Shown piece by piece: positions 16,057 to 25,826 of a DNA stretch of 64,000 bases. This stretch comes from Serratia sp. DD3 (GTDB taxonomy: Bacteria; Pseudomonadota; Gammaproteobacteria; Enterobacterales; Enterobacteriaceae), in assembly GCF_000496755.2 (NCBI RefSeq), contig NZ_AYKS02000091.1:1-64000 (forward strand), read 5' to 3'. The translations under genes were made by a program, and so were the position numbers. The notes under the pieces were generated by a model, which worked only from the letters and a program-made list of their open reading frames with translations, ran no database searches and had not been told where the DNA came from. Each line of letters begins with the position of its first letter. Within the stretch, counting starts at the first letter, position 1.

Positions 16057-17488
16057 CGCGTACCTCCTGCTGGGCTTCCGGGGTAATTTTGGCAATGCCA
16101 AAACCGGTAAATCCATAAATCAGCGCAAAAAATACTGCGGCATAGCACTGTATCGCCCAAGGCAGCAGATCTAGGGTGCTCACCCCTAAGGTGGTTGCCA
16201 TATAAACACCCGCAGCTGTCCAGGGGATCAGCGGCTCAATGACGGTACCGGCATCTTCTATGGTGCGCGACAAGTTCTTATTATCCAGCCCCATACGGCG
16301 ATAGGCTTCTTTAAACAGCTCTGCTGGAATCAACAGCGCCAGTTTGCCATCACTGGTCGCCCCAGTGACCAACATGGTGGTTGCCACCGTTGCCGCAATC
16401 AATTGCCCGGTGGTATGAACCACTTTCAGCAACCGATTGATAACCACTGTCAATGCCCCGGTCAGGGTCAACGCGCCCGCAAAAGAAAAAGCACAAAAAA
16501 CCAGCAAGATGGTGCTCATCATGGAGAACATGCCACCGCGGTTTAATAGGCGCGGCACATCGGCGATCACCGTGCTGATATCATGCCCCCGATCAGAGAA
16601 CATCGACAGGTTAAAACCATCCATCAAGGCATTCATACCTTGCTTGAGGGTAAAGCCCTGCATCACCACCGCCAGGCCAATAGCTAGCGCGCAAGCGGCC
16701 AGCATCACCGGGATCACTGGTCGTTTGGTCACCGCCCCCCACAACACCAATACCGGCGGCAAAATCAGCAACAGGTTAAAGTGATATAAGCTGTCTAACC
16801 CATGAATAATATCCGTGACCCGCTGTGGTGTGGCCACTGTGCCCATCACACTGCTATGACCAGCAATCAGATAAACCACCGCTGCCAGCACAAAACTGGG
16901 GATGGTGGTGTACATCAAATGCTTGATGTGGGCATAGAGATCCGTTTCAGCAACAATGGCGGCAAAGTTGGTTGAATCGGATAACGGTGAGATTTTATCG
17001 CCAAAATAGGCACCTGAAACCACCGCTCCGGCCGCAGCCGCTAGCGGCACATCCAAACCGGCAGCTACCCCCATCAACGCAACGCCCACCGTCCCGGCGG
17101 ATCCCCAAGAGGTGCCGGTACATACGGAGATCACGCTAGTCAGAAAGAAAGCGGCAATCAGGATATATTGCGGGCTGATCAACTTCAGACCCCAGTAGAC
17201 CATATAAGGGATGGTCCCACTGATCATCCAGGTACCAATTAACCCTCCGACGCAAATCAGGATCATGATCACGGGCATCGCCTTGGCCAATTTGGAGACG
17301 ATAGAATTGATAATGTCATCCCAGTGATACCCCTGCCAAAGTGCCAACCCGGCAGTCACAGCGGCAGAAAGCAGCAATAAGGGTTCAATGCGTAGTTCCC
17401 ATACGCCATAACCGAAAATCAAAAACATCAACATGGCAACAATTGGCAGCAACGCCTGCCAAAGATTGAGCTCTTTCTTATTATCCAT
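16043..17488 (-). CDS. nhaC: NhaC-family Na+/H+ antiporter
   Basis: 481 residues with about eleven membrane segments. The central CTGTSWGSAGTVGVALMG and GDKISPLSDSTNFAA motifs are characteristic of the NhaC family of sodium/proton (or lactate/malate-type) antiporters. It could exchange cations or, given its coupling to a C-S lyase, an organic substrate; this is not settled by sequence. AGGGG precedes the ATG. It lies 145 bp downstream of a LacI-family gene in the same direction, with a gal-type operator between (17569-17584), and overlaps the lyase gene downstream. Confidence 0.88.
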   Translation of the reverse strand: MDNKKELNLWQALLPIVAMLMFLIFGYGVWELRIEPLLLLSAAVTAGLALWQGYHWDDIINSIVSKLAKAMPVIMILICVGGLIGTWMISGTIPYMVYWGLKLISPQYILIAAFFLTSVISVCTGTSWGSAGTVGVALMGVAAGLDVPLAAAAGAVVSGAYFGDKISPLSDSTNFAAIVAETDLYAHIKHLMYTTIPSFVLAAVVYLIAGHSSVMGTVATPQRVTDIIHGLDSLYHFNLLLILPPVLVLWGAVTKRPVIPVMLAACALAIGLAVVMQGFTLKQGMNALMDGFNLSMFSDRGHDISTVIADVPRLLNRGGMFSMMSTILLVFCAFSFAGALTLTGALTVVINRLLKVVHTTGQLIAATVATTMLVTGATSDGKLALLIPAELFKEAYRRMGLDNKNLSRTIEDAGTVIEPLIPWTAAGVYMATTLGVSTLDLLPWAIQCYAAVFFALIYGFTGFGIAKITPEAQQEVRGETA

Positions 17489-17568
17489 AATTTACCCCTG
17501 GTTCCGATTAAAGATGCACCAGCGTAATTGATCCCCTTTGGGCAAGGTGTGAGCTAGCGCTTCAAGCT

Positions 17569-17584
17569 ATGTAAGCGGTTTCAT
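17569..17584. promoter_or_regulatory. LacI/GalR-type operator upstream of nhaC
   Basis: ATGTAAGCGGTTTCAT, 81 bp upstream of the nhaC ATG and just past the LacI-family regulator gene. It fits the GalR/S half-site pattern GTAANCGNTTNCA around a CG centre and resembles the gal internal operator at 55297-55312. A weaker CG-centred partner (GAGCTAGCGCTTCAA) lies at 17551-17565. Confidence 0.6.
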
Positions 17585-17633
17585 GAGCATGCTAAATGTG
17601 ATAGCGGCCACAGAATTACCACTAGACCAGGAA

Positions 17634-18635
17634 TTATTGCCATTGCGCCACTGAATCTCTTAACACCAGTTCAGCAGAAAACAGATTGTTCTGCGGTGGG
17701 AGTTCTTGTTGTTGCTGACTCAGTAATGCCAGCCTGGCGGCCCGTCTGGCCATTCGTTCGATGGGGTAATGCATGGTGGTCAACGCAGGATAGAGATAAC
17801 GCGCTAATACCACATCATCAAAACCAATAATGGAAAGTTGCTCTGGTAACCTGATATGACGCAGATGTAACGCCCGGATCATGCCAGCGGCCATCACATC
17901 ATTAAACGTGACCACGGCGGTAAACTGCTGCCCACTGGAGAGTAGCTTTTCCGCTGCCAGTTCTCCCCCCTCCTCATCAAAAGGAACACTGATCACCCAC
18001 TCAGCGGGGACATCAATCCCCATAGCTGTCATCGCATCACGGTAGCCCTGCAGGCGTAATTGCCGATCATCAATGGGTAAATCAGCCGTGACACAAGCGA
18101 TACGCCGGTGCCCTTGTTGCAGCAAGTAGTGAGTGGAAGCCTGAGCGGCGCTGCGATTATCCAGCCAAACACAACGATTGGCGATGGCCGGGAAATAACG
18201 ATTGATGATGATCAGGCCAGGAGTATGTGCCGCATAGCGCAATACATCGGCGTCACTCATGCGGGTAATATGCGCCACAATGGCCTCACACCCTTGGTTG
18301 ATCAGAAAGTCCAGCCCCGCCTTTTCACGCTCCGCTTGATGGCCACCACTGCATACCATCAATTTCGCCCCCTCTTTACGAGCTATCTCTTCCACCCCGC
18401 GCGCCAAACGAGAAAAAAACGGGTCCGCCAGGTTGCCTGTCAGCAATCCCAACATATTGCCGCTGCGCTTCGCCAAAGCCAGCGCCGCCGCATTGCGGTG
18501 GTAGTTGAACTCACGCATTGCTTTCTCAACACGTTCACGGGTAACAGGTTCAACGTAAGCGGTGTTATTAATCACGCGGGAAACGGTAGCACTGGATACT
18601 CCTGCACGCCGCGCGACATCTTTCATTGTGGCCAT
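17634..18635 (-). CDS. LacI-family regulator, GalR/GalS-like
   Basis: 333 residues. The N-terminal LacI helix-turn-helix reads MKDVARRAGVSSATVSRVIN, followed by a hinge region and a periplasmic-binding-protein-like sensor (about 60-333). NLADPFFSRLARGVEE, LQQGHRRIACVTADLP and SLIGFDD-type (LSIIGFDDVVLARYLYP) segments align best with GalR and GalS. The start at 18635 gives the usual MATMKDVA opening; the frame runs nine codons further. It is upstream of nhaC and the PatB/MalY lyase in the same direction with an operator-like site between. It might control that pair, the gal operon, or both; the name galR or galS is not assigned. Confidence 0.85.
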   Translation of the reverse strand: MATMKDVARRAGVSSATVSRVINNTAYVEPVTRERVEKAMREFNYHRNAAALALAKRSGNMLGLLTGNLADPFFSRLARGVEEIARKEGAKLMVCSGGHQAEREKAGLDFLINQGCEAIVAHITRMSDADVLRYAAHTPGLIIINRYFPAIANRCVWLDNRSAAQASTHYLLQQGHRRIACVTADLPIDDRQLRLQGYRDAMTAMGIDVPAEWVISVPFDEEGGELAAEKLLSSGQQFTAVVTFNDVMAAGMIRALHLRHIRLPEQLSIIGFDDVVLARYLYPALTTMHYPIERMARRAARLALLSQQQQELPPQNNLFSAELVLRDSVAQWQ

Positions 18636-18745
18636 AAATATTCCATAGTTATCTGGATTCATTCCTCTTGCGGGCAGAGAACACCTTGAATGAACCTCGA
18701 ACCCTCTTTATGATAATGTGAATCATTGCCATTTAAGGTGCATTT

Positions 18746-19591
18746 GTGCAGATAAAAATTGGGAAATTGACGCTAGTGATGTTGTTAGCCTCAGTAGTAG
18801 GATGTAGCAATACACCACCGCTCAGCTCATCGAGAGCCGCTAAACCACCCGTAGCAGAACCCCAGAAGATGGCAATAACGATGAATAATTATACCGTAAA
18901 CAAACTACAGTCCCTACTGGCCCTACATAATGCGCTTCCCCAGGCGGATAAAAGCCAGATGATCGCGTTACTCTCCCAGGCTTTTCTTGATACGCCTTAT
19001 GTGGCTAACCAATTAATTGGCTCAGCCAGTACACCAGAACAATTGGTGATTGATTTCAGTGGATTGGATTGTTTTACCTATCTGGATTACGTTCAGGCAC
19101 TGAGAACCGCCAGCAACGAGAACGAGTTGGTAGAAAATGTCATCCAGACACGCTATATCAACGGGCGTATCGATTTCCAGCATCGCAAACACTTCTTTAC
19201 TGACTGGGCACAGACCGAGCATATATTGGCTAGCGATATCACCGCGCAGCTCAGCCCACATGCGGTGACGGTCAGTAAACACCTTAACCGCAAAGCGGAT
19301 GGCAGCCTCTACCTGCCGGGCCTGCCAACCGTTGAACGCCCTATTAGCTATATTCCCAGCGAGTTTGTTGACGATAATGTCATTACCCAGCTACAAACGG
19401 GCGACTATATCGGTATCTATAGCAAACTACCGGGGCTGGATGTCACCCATACCGGGTTCTTTATTATCACCCAACACGGGCCGGTTCTGCGCAATGCCTC
19501 CTCAAGCAAAGAGAGCATGAAGGTGATGGACTCTCCTTTTGCCAGCTATGTCAGCCATACCCCCGGTATTGTGGTACTCCGCCCACACTAA
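18746..19591 (+). CDS. DUF1460 lipoprotein (NlpC/P60-like amidase fold)
   Basis: 281 residues with a lipoprotein signal peptide ending in VVGC (lipidated Cys20), followed by a Ser/Pro linker and a DUF1460 domain (about 75-281). LDCFTYLDYVQALR carries the candidate catalytic cysteine and THTGFFIITQ the candidate histidine of an NlpC/P60-type papain fold. Family members studied in Bacteroides are N-acetylmuramoyl-L-alanine amidases, so a cell-wall hydrolase is likely. The start is a GTG with AAGG at a good distance. It is divergent from the LacI-type regulator and convergent with the 43-aa gene; a terminator follows. Confidence 0.8.
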   Translation: MQIKIGKLTLVMLLASVVGCSNTPPLSSSRAAKPPVAEPQKMAITMNNYTVNKLQSLLALHNALPQADKSQMIALLSQAFLDTPYVANQLIGSASTPEQLVIDFSGLDCFTYLDYVQALRTASNENELVENVIQTRYINGRIDFQHRKHFFTDWAQTEHILASDITAQLSPHAVTVSKHLNRKADGSLYLPGLPTVERPISYIPSEFVDDNVITQLQTGDYIGIYSKLPGLDVTHTGFFIITQHGPVLRNASSSKESMKVMDSPFASYVSHTPGIVVLRPH

Positions 19592-19630
19592 TCGATGCGG
19601 AAGAGATCGCCTCACCTTCTGATAGGCAAT

Positions 19631-19657
19631 AAAAAAACCGCCGCAGCGGTTTTTTTA
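19631..19657. terminator. Bidirectional rho-independent terminator
   Basis: ACCGC and GCGGT pair around CGCA, flanked by seven A on the left and seven T on the right, so it terminates in both directions: the DUF1460 gene (+) and the 43-aa gene (-). Confidence 0.9.
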
Positions 19658-19669
19658 TTGGTATCACGA

Positions 19670-19801
19670 TCAGATTTTGCAACCCTCACAATCCGCCTCA
19701 TCCTCAAGGATTTCGGGGACTTCTCTCTCTTTTTGCGCCGCTTTCTGTTCAGCTTTCGCTAATTCGGCATCAATATCAAAATCAAAAATATCATCACTCA
19801 T
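19670..19801 (-). CDS. Small acidic protein, 43 aa, CxxC near C-terminus
   Basis: Short frame with GAGGG ahead of its ATG and the strong bidirectional terminator at 19631-19657 just past its stop, so it is a complete transcription unit. The product starts MSDDIFDFDIDAELAKAEQK and ends ADCEGCKI: highly acidic, with a charged helix in the middle and a CEGC pair two residues before the end. No family is recognised. The CxxC could bind metal or form a disulfide. Proposed as a real microprotein from signals and composition. Confidence 0.7.
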   Translation of the reverse strand: MSDDIFDFDIDAELAKAEQKAAQKEREVPEILEDEADCEGCKI

Positions 19802-19868
19802 CGTAATACCCTCAAGCTAACCCATTTAGGGGGCAATTATAACCAACATCCACTCGGACGCGATCCTT

Positions 19869-20372
19869 TCAATTCGCTACGGACAACGTTGCGGGCAGAT
19901 TATCCCGCCTGTTTGGATACGCAAGAACGTAAACATCATAAAAATCGATCTCGCCCTTATTAGCGATAATTTCCTGCATCTGCATTTTTAATGCCATGCT
20001 GACAGCAGGTTCATTAAGCAGTTCCTGCACGGCTTGCGGCGACAACGCGCGGGTAAAGTACCACTCTCCGTTGTAGCAGACACGTAAATCCAATACACCA
20101 ATATCTTCAAAACGGTAAACCGGCTTAATCTCAAACAACAACATGATAAACATCATCAGCACAAAAGCCGTGAAGCCAAAAAACGCCAGCAACCCCAAGT
20201 AAGGCACCGGGTACATAACGGCAACCACGGCCAAATAGCCAGCCAACATCGCAAAACACAGATAGCGGTGGTTACGAACAAACTCACTGTTAAAACGTGG
20301 CTTGCCGTCACGTCTCTCTTGCTGGTTAATCTGCTCGATTTCTTTCACCAAGATATTTTTGATCGTATCCAT
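19869..20372 (-). CDS. ylaC: Inner-membrane protein YlaC
   Basis: 167 residues. Two hydrophobic segments (about 45-90) sit between a charged N-terminus and a cytoplasmic C-terminal domain. The diagnostic stretch VLDLRVCYNGEWYFTR matches the YlaC family (E. coli 156 aa), as does REKRDGKPRF-type NQQERRDGKPRF. The function is unknown. The start at 20372 has AAGG nine bases upstream; 25 further upstream codons read poorly. It stands alone between the 43-aa gene and pbpG. Confidence 0.85.
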   Translation of the reverse strand: MDTIKNILVKEIEQINQQERRDGKPRFNSEFVRNHRYLCFAMLAGYLAVVAVMYPVPYLGLLAFFGFTAFVLMMFIMLLFEIKPVYRFEDIGVLDLRVCYNGEWYFTRALSPQAVQELLNEPAVSMALKMQMQEIIANKGEIDFYDVYVLAYPNRRDNLPATLSVAN

Positions 20373-20588
20373 TGCGACCGCCTTATACATCAGTCCATCA
20401 TTACTCTCGCCAATAGCTATCACGCTAACACAACGCCGGTTTAACAAGATAGTACAAAAACGATAACTTCATTAACCCGCTATAAACCGGCGACGCTATC
20501 GGCATCGGCATCTATCGCAATCTATCTAGGTGGGATTGTAAAGCAACAGGCAAGCTCTCAGCTTGAATGATTATGGCTATATCAAGCC

Positions 20589-21515
20589 CTATTCAGTTTC
20601 ACTGTTCTTGGCCAAATTAGCATCTTTCTGGCGGCGATAATCACGCGCCGCTGGCGGGATTGGGGTCACTTTTCCGGTTTCAATCCAAGTGCGTAAACGG
20701 TTGGCATCAGCAAAGTGGGTATATTTACCAAAGGCATCCAACACCACTAATGAAACTGAACGGTTACCGATCATGGTCCGCATAACCAAGCAATGCCCGG
20801 CCTGATTGGTAAAACCAGTCTTAGTCAGCTGAATATTCCATTTGGGGTTGTTAATTAAATGGTTGGTATTTCTGAATGGTAAGCTGTAATCAGGATCTTT
20901 AAATGTCGCGGTCTGAGATGCGGTGGTACTCAACTGACCAATCAATGGGTATCTTTTACTCGCCAACAGTAATTTGGTCAGATCACGGGCGGTAGAAACA
21001 TTATGCATCGACAAGCCTGTCGGCTCGACATAACGGGTATTGGTCATGCCTAACGCTTTAGCCTTGGCATTCATCGCTTTGATAAAGGCTTGATAGCCCC
21101 CCGGGTAGTGATGTGCCAGACTGGCGGCCGCGCGATTTTCTGACGACATCAATGTCAGCAGCAACATCTCTTTACGGCTTATCTGGCTACTTAAGCGCAC
21201 ACGGGAATGCACCCCTTTCATTTCCGGTGTTTGGCTGATATCCACTGACAGCATTTCATTAAGGGGTAAATGGGCATCCAGGGTCACCATTGCCGTCATC
21301 AACTTGGTGATCGAGGCAATCGGCACCACTTTATCGGGGTTACGGGCATAAATCACGTTATGGGTTTGCAAATCCAGCACCATGGCACTACCAGAAGCCA
21401 ACTCCGGCTGGGTCGCGTGTGATGCACGAGCCTTCTCACTGGCCAGTGCTCGCGGCACTAGACCGGCTCCCATCTGCCAAGCAAGCAGAACTAGAATCAA
21501 CACTCGGATTTTCAC
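20589..21515 (-). CDS. pbpG: D-alanyl-D-alanine endopeptidase (PBP7)
   Basis: 308-residue periplasmic low-molecular-weight penicillin-binding protein that cuts peptidoglycan cross-links. Signal peptide about 1-25 (cleavage near ALASE). Active-site motifs in order: SITK at 68-71 (nucleophile S68), SEN at 125-127 and KTG at 232-234. Length agrees with E. coli PbpG. The start codon is GTG at 21515 with AAAGAGA upstream. It is divergent from yohD, as in E. coli, where yohC lies between; yohC is absent here. Confidence 0.92.
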   Translation of the reverse strand: MKIRVLILVLLAWQMGAGLVPRALASEKARASHATQPELASGSAMVLDLQTHNVIYARNPDKVVPIASITKLMTAMVTLDAHLPLNEMLSVDISQTPEMKGVHSRVRLSSQISRKEMLLLTLMSSENRAAASLAHHYPGGYQAFIKAMNAKAKALGMTNTRYVEPTGLSMHNVSTARDLTKLLLASKRYPLIGQLSTTASQTATFKDPDYSLPFRNTNHLINNPKWNIQLTKTGFTNQAGHCLVMRTMIGNRSVSLVVLDAFGKYTHFADANRLRTWIETGKVTPIPPAARDYRRQKDANLAKNSETE

Positions 21516-21726
21516 AGATATTTCTCTTTAATTAAAATCGCCACCAACTTATTGCTCTAAATTATAAATGCAGATCATTGAATTAGCACTGTGATTGTGA
21601 GCTACTATTTGTGACAAATTCTGTCATGGTATAAGACGTAAAAGCCGCAGATAAACGGCTCTGTAGCCTGACCACGTAAAAGTGACAGGGCTAATGGCCT
21701 GATAAGAGCGACGGTAAGGAACAAAT

Positions 21727-22290
21727 ATGGCTGATTTAGCCCAATACATTACACAATATGGTTACTGGGCACTGCTGATTGGCTGCCTACTCGAAGGGGA
21801 AACCATCACCATGTTAGGTGGTATGGCGGCACACAACGGGTTGTTACACCTGCCGCTGGTGATTGCCGTGGTAGCGATTGGAGGCTCCTTGGGCGATCAG
21901 TTACTCTATTTTGCCGGACGCCACTTTGGCGGTCGGGTGATTGCACGCATGAAGAACCAACAAGCACATATTGAACGTGCCCAAAAACTGATTGCCAGTC
22001 ATCCGATCTTATTCGTGATTGGTGTCCGTTTTATGTATGGCTTTCGTATTATCGGCCCGGTGCTGATCGGTGCCAGTAAGCTCCGCCCCGCGCTCTTCAT
22101 CCCGCTCAATATTCTGGGAGCGATAATATGGGCACATATTTTTGTGTTTATCGGCTATTTTGGTGGCCAGGCGATCAACCGTTTTCTCGGTGATACCGAT
22201 AATAAACTGTACAGTCTGTTATTGTGCGCGTTGCTACTGGTTGCCTTTCTGGGGATCCGTCACTGGTGGCGCCGACGCCACCAGCGTTGA
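21727..22290 (+). CDS. yohD: DedA-family inner-membrane protein YohD
   Basis: 187 residues, with the DedA signature: GCLLEGETITMLGGMAAHNG near the N-terminus and GVRFMYGFRIIGPVLIGAS in the middle. DedA proteins are flippase-like and needed for envelope homeostasis and membrane potential; YohD's specific job is unknown. Membrane segments about 15-35, 45-65, 110-150 and 160-180. The spacing to the divergent pbpG is 211 bp. A purine-rich site (GGTAAGGA) precedes the ATG. Confidence 0.9.
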   Translation: MADLAQYITQYGYWALLIGCLLEGETITMLGGMAAHNGLLHLPLVIAVVAIGGSLGDQLLYFAGRHFGGRVIARMKNQQAHIERAQKLIASHPILFVIGVRFMYGFRIIGPVLIGASKLRPALFIPLNILGAIIWAHIFVFIGYFGGQAINRFLGDTDNKLYSLLLCALLLVAFLGIRHWWRRRHQR

Positions 22291-22360
22291 GGCTAAACCG
22301 TCTATGCGATTAGCGCTTATCTATCAGCCAGGGAACTAAAGCCTAATCCATTACGCTAAA

Positions 22361-23290
22361 TTAATGGCAAATCGCTCGTGCAATATCCTGCGCATTTTTC
22401 AGTGTGCGTATTTCGGTAAACAGTTCGCTGGCTTCCTGATACTCCTTGCGCAGATAATTCACCCACTGCTTGATCCGTGCTACATGGTACAAGCCATGGC
22501 TGCCCGGATTTTCCAGCGCCAGATACTTTTGCAGTAACAGTGTGACCTGCGGCCAAGGCATCGGGGGATGATTATATTTAATCACCCGGCTTAGGTTGGG
22601 AATATTCAGCGCCCCGCGCCCCACCATCAGTGCATCACATCCACTGGCTTGCCGACATGCCTGTGCACTTGGGTGATCCCAAATTTCGCCGTTGGCAATC
22701 ACCGGGATCGTCAGACGCTGGCGGATCTCGCCAATCTTCTGCCAGTTGATACGCTCGGCTTTATAGCCATCTTCCTTGGTACGACCATGTACAGTGATTT
22801 CGTCAGCACCCGCTTGTTGCACCGCGTCAGCGATTTCAAAGCAATGAGCGTCTGAATCCCAGCCTAAACGTACTTTTACCGTGACGGGCAGTTCCACAGG
22901 TACCGCTGCCCGGATGGCTTTGGCCCCTTGATAAATCAGTTCAGGATCTTTAAGCAAGGTGGCTCCACCGCCACTGCCATTGACATGTCTGGAGGGGCAA
23001 CCACAATTTAAATCAATACCATAAGAGCCTAACTCAACCGCTAGAGCGGCATTTTCCGCCAACCACTCGGGGTATTGACCAAGCAGTTGTACGCGCACCG
23101 GCGTGCCTGATGCGGTGCGGCTGGCATGATACAGTTCTGGGCATAAGCGATAGAAGACTTTAGCCGGTAGACGTTGATCGACCACCCGCAAAAATTCGGT
23201 GATACAGAGGTCGTAATCGTTCACCTCGGTGAGTAATTCCCGTACCAGAGAGTCGAGTACTCCTTCCATCGGAGCCAATAAAACGCGCAT
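22361..23290 (-). CDS. dusC: tRNA-dihydrouridine(16) synthase
   Basis: 309-residue FMN enzyme reducing U16 in tRNA. It begins [20 protein letters not shown], identical in register to E. coli Dus[21 protein letters not shown] contains the active-site cysteine (in NCGCPS), and [10 protein letters not shown] and [12 protein letters not shown] are the FMN-binding elements. The start at 23290 has AGGGGATG upstream; the 25 codons further up are not conserved. It is convergent with yohD, and follows rhlE in the same direction after a palindrome at 23362-23392. Confidence 0.95.
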   Translation of the reverse strand: MRVLLAPMEGVLDSLVRELLTEVNDYDLCITEFLRVVDQRLPAKVFYRLCPELYHASRTASGTPVRVQLLGQYPEWLAENAALAVELGSYGIDLNCGCPSRHVNGSGGGATLLKDPELIYQGAKAIRAAVPVELPVTVKVRLGWDSDAHCFEIADAVQQAGADEITVHGRTKEDGYKAERINWQKIGEIRQRLTIPVIANGEIWDHPSAQACRQASGCDALMVGRGALNIPNLSRVIKYNHPPMPWPQVTLLLQKYLALENPGSHGLYHVARIKQWVNYLRKEYQEASELFTEIRTLKNAQDIARAICH

Positions 23291-23361
23291 ACCATCCCCT
23301 GCTTTAAAAGAGGCGCAATAATACGGGGAAGAAGGCTGAGCAGGCAAGTGTAAACCTGTCA

Positions 23362-23392
23362 TCAAGCTGCAGCGGTGTTGGCTGCAGCTTGA
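23362..23392. repeat. Palindromic element, 12-bp arms
   Basis: TCAAGCTGCAGC and GCTGCAGCTTGA pair perfectly around GGTGTTG, nine bases after the rhlE stop. No T-run follows. It is clearly related to the element at 2608-2635. Confidence 0.75.
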
Positions 23393-23401
23393 AAACGGTT
23401 A

Positions 23402-24757
23402 TCATTCTGTAGGTTTGCGATTACCAGAGCGGCGCATAGGAGCACCTGAACGCGGTTTACCTTCACCTTGCGGGCGACCTTGACCACCACGATTTTCACG
23501 TTGCCCAGCACCACTACGCTGAGCACCAGCAGAACTGCGTGGAGTACCATTATGACCGCGTGGTGCACCGCCGCCTCTGGCCTGACGACCATTGATGATC
23601 GGCTCAGCTTTGATGCTAGGGTCTACTTCATAGCCCGGCAACGCAATACGTGGAATTTCACGCTTCAGCAAGCGTTCAATATCACGCAGAAGTTTGTGTT
23701 CATCCACACAGACCAGTGAGATAGCCTCACCCGTGCGTTCCGCTCGCCCAGTACGGCCAATACGGTGTACATAATCTTCCGGTACGTTAGGCAGTTCGTA
23801 GTTCACCACATGAGGCAACTGATCGATATCCAGGCCACGGGCAGCAATATCAGTGGCCACCAACACGCGAATCTTACCCGCTTTAAAATCTGCCAGTGCT
23901 CGGGTGCGAGCGCCTTGGCTTTTGTTGCCATGAATCGCCGCTGCGGTGATACCATCTTTATTCAATTGTTCAGCCAGATGGTTGGCGCCATGTTTGGTAC
24001 GGTTAAATACCAATACCTGTTTCCAGTCACCTTGGCCAATCATCTGGGAGAGCAGTTCCCGCTTGCGCTTCTTATCGACAAAGTGAACGCTTTGTTCAAT
24101 CTGCTCAGAAGCGGTATTACGGCGTGCCACTTCAACAGAGGCCGGGTTGTGCAACAATTTGCTGGCCAGTGCCTTAATCTCGTCAGAGAAGGTGGCAGAA
24201 AAGAGCAGATTCTGGCGCTTGACTGGCAGCTTGGCCAAGACACGGCGGATATCATGGATAAACCCCATATCCAGCATGCGGTCAGCTTCATCCAGCACCA
24301 GAATTTCAATTTTAGACAGGTCAACCGCGTTCTGGTGCTCCAGATCCAGCAGACGGCCCGGTGTTGCCACCAGAATATCGACACCACCACGCAGTTTCAT
24401 CATCTGCGGGTTGATGCTCACCCCACCAAATACCACCAGCGAACGCAGGCGTAAGTGTTTGCTGTATGATTCAACATTCTCGCCAATCTGAGCGGCCAGC
24501 TCACGGGTTGGCGTCAGGATCAGCGCCCGTACCGGGCGGCGGCCTTTAGCCGGATGATCATGGCTGCTGAGTAACTGTAATAACGGCAGGGTAAAACCCG
24601 CAGTCTTACCGGTACCAGTCTGGGCGCTAGCCATCAGATCACGGCCTTGTAATACCACCGGGATAGCCTGGCGTTGAATAGGGGTAGGTTCACGGTAGCC
24701 CTGCTCTTCAACAGCGCGCAAAATTTCAGCACTTAAGCCGAGTGTTTCAAATGACAT
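23402..24757 (-). CDS. rhlE: ATP-dependent RNA helicase RhlE
   Basis: 451-residue DEAD-box helicase involved in ribosome assembly and RNA decay. The motifs are in order: Q motif ([10 protein letters not shown]), AQTGTGKT (45-52), PTRELA, TPGR, DEAD (156-159) and SAT (187-189), with the second RecA domain ending in HRIGRTGR. The last 70 residues are an Arg/Gly-rich tail, usual in RhlE. Divergent from cecR; in E. coli CecR regulates rhlE, and the operator at 25043-25070 is 286 bp upstream of this start. Confidence 0.95.
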   Translation of the reverse strand: MSFETLGLSAEILRAVEEQGYREPTPIQRQAIPVVLQGRDLMASAQTGTGKTAGFTLPLLQLLSSHDHPAKGRRPVRALILTPTRELAAQIGENVESYSKHLRLRSLVVFGGVSINPQMMKLRGGVDILVATPGRLLDLEHQNAVDLSKIEILVLDEADRMLDMGFIHDIRRVLAKLPVKRQNLLFSATFSDEIKALASKLLHNPASVEVARRNTASEQIEQSVHFVDKKRKRELLSQMIGQGDWKQVLVFNRTKHGANHLAEQLNKDGITAAAIHGNKSQGARTRALADFKAGKIRVLVATDIAARGLDIDQLPHVVNYELPNVPEDYVHRIGRTGRAERTGEAISLVCVDEHKLLRDIERLLKREIPRIALPGYEVDPSIKAEPIINGRQARGGGAPRGHNGTPRSSAGAQRSGAGQRENRGGQGRPQGEGKPRSGAPMRRSGNRKPTE

Positions 24758-25083
24758 AGTAGAGAAAAACTCCAGATCCCCCCTAACCTAAACTAAAGTT
24801 CGGTGCAGTTTCCAGGGAGGATTAATCAGACGGGGCATAAGGAAGTGCGCACGCATGTTGTGCAGCCTATTTTCAGCATGACCTCGAGGAATTGGCACAA
24901 ACTGCAGTGCACCAAGCGATGCAGTGTAACAGATATCCTGCAAGAAAAATAATTTTACCTAACAAATTGCCTGTTACCGTAGCAACGTCCGGTTGCGTAA
25001 CAATAATTATCCCACCTATTTACAGGCTATCTCTTTAAGCATAAAGTTAATCATATGATTGATTAACTTTGACCGGTACGCTG
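24758..25083. other. rhlE/cecR divergent promoter region
   Basis: 326 bp with promoters for both genes. Apart from the palindrome at 25043-25070 I recognise no RNA or further gene. A CTGCAGTGCACCAAGCGATGCAGTG stretch at about 24902-24926 has a small imperfect repeat of no clear meaning. Confidence 0.5.
25043..25070. promoter_or_regulatory. Probable CecR operator
   Basis: AAAGTTAATC (25043-25052) and GATTAACTTT (25061-25070) form a perfect 10-bp inverted repeat with an 8-nt spacer, 13 bp before cecR. Position and shape suit TetR-family autoregulation and control of the ybhGFSR operon. Confidence 0.7.
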
Positions 25084-25806
25084 ATGTCATCAATAAAAAA
25101 TCCCCCCTCAAGCAACTCGCCCCGTGGTGAACAGGCGCGCCAGCAGTTGATCAACGCCGCGATTGAAGTGTTTGGCGAGTATGGCCTCTCGGGTGCAACG
25201 ACACGGGAAATTGCCCTGCGAGCTGGGCAAAACATCGCCGCAATCACCTATTACTTCAATTCCAAAGAAGGGTTATACCTCGCCGTCGCCCAATGGATTG
25301 CCGACTTTATTCAACAAAACTTTCGCCAACAAACGGAAGACGTAGAGCGCTTCTGGTTGCTCCCCCCAGAACAACGCCAACCGGAACATCATCTGTATCA
25401 TCTCAAAGTGGGGTTACTGGCTTTCAGTACACTGATGACGCAACCACAAACCCTCAATATCAGCAAAATTATGTCTTATGAGCAGTTGTCCCCTACCGAG
25501 GCCTATCCACTGATCCACCAACAGGTGATCGCACCACTACACCATTCTTTGTGCCGCCTGTTGGCTGGCTGTACCGGTCTTGATCCGCACTCGACAAAAA
25601 TAGTGCTGCATACCCATGCCTTGATTGGCGAGGTGCTGGTGTTTCGGGTCGCACGGGAAACCCTGCTACGCCAGGCAAATTGGCAACAGATAGGTGCAGA
25701 AGAGGCAACACAGATAGACGTTATGCTGGCCGAGCATATTGAGATCCTGGTGGATGGGTTGTACCAGCGTTACGGTGCAGACCCGCTGTTACACGTCACA
25801 ACATAA
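25084..25806 (+). CDS. cecR: TetR-family regulator CecR (YbiH)
   Basis: 240 residues. The TetR DNA-binding domain spans about 15-65 ([40 protein letters not shown]), followed by a helical ligand domain; both align with E. coli YbiH, including [20 protein letters not shown]. In E. coli the protein controls rhlE and the ybhGFSR export operon and affects sensitivity to cefoperazone and chloramphenicol. The exact start is uncertain: ATG at 25084, with a TTG at 25069 in frame; neither has a strong ribosome site. Its operator lies just upstream. Confidence 0.88.
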   Translation: MSSIKNPPSSNSPRGEQARQQLINAAIEVFGEYGLSGATTREIALRAGQNIAAITYYFNSKEGLYLAVAQWIADFIQQNFRQQTEDVERFWLLPPEQRQPEHHLYHLKVGLLAFSTLMTQPQTLNISKIMSYEQLSPTEAYPLIHQQVIAPLHHSLCRLLAGCTGLDPHSTKIVLHTHALIGEVLVFRVARETLLRQANWQQIGAEEATQIDVMLAEHIEILVDGLYQRYGADPLLHVTT

Positions 25807-25826
25807 ACACTCTGGCAGGGCGTATT

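Noticed and set aside
25069..25083. TTG start of cecR at 25069
   Set aside because: It would place the start codon inside the operator palindrome and has no ribosome site; kept as an alternative only.
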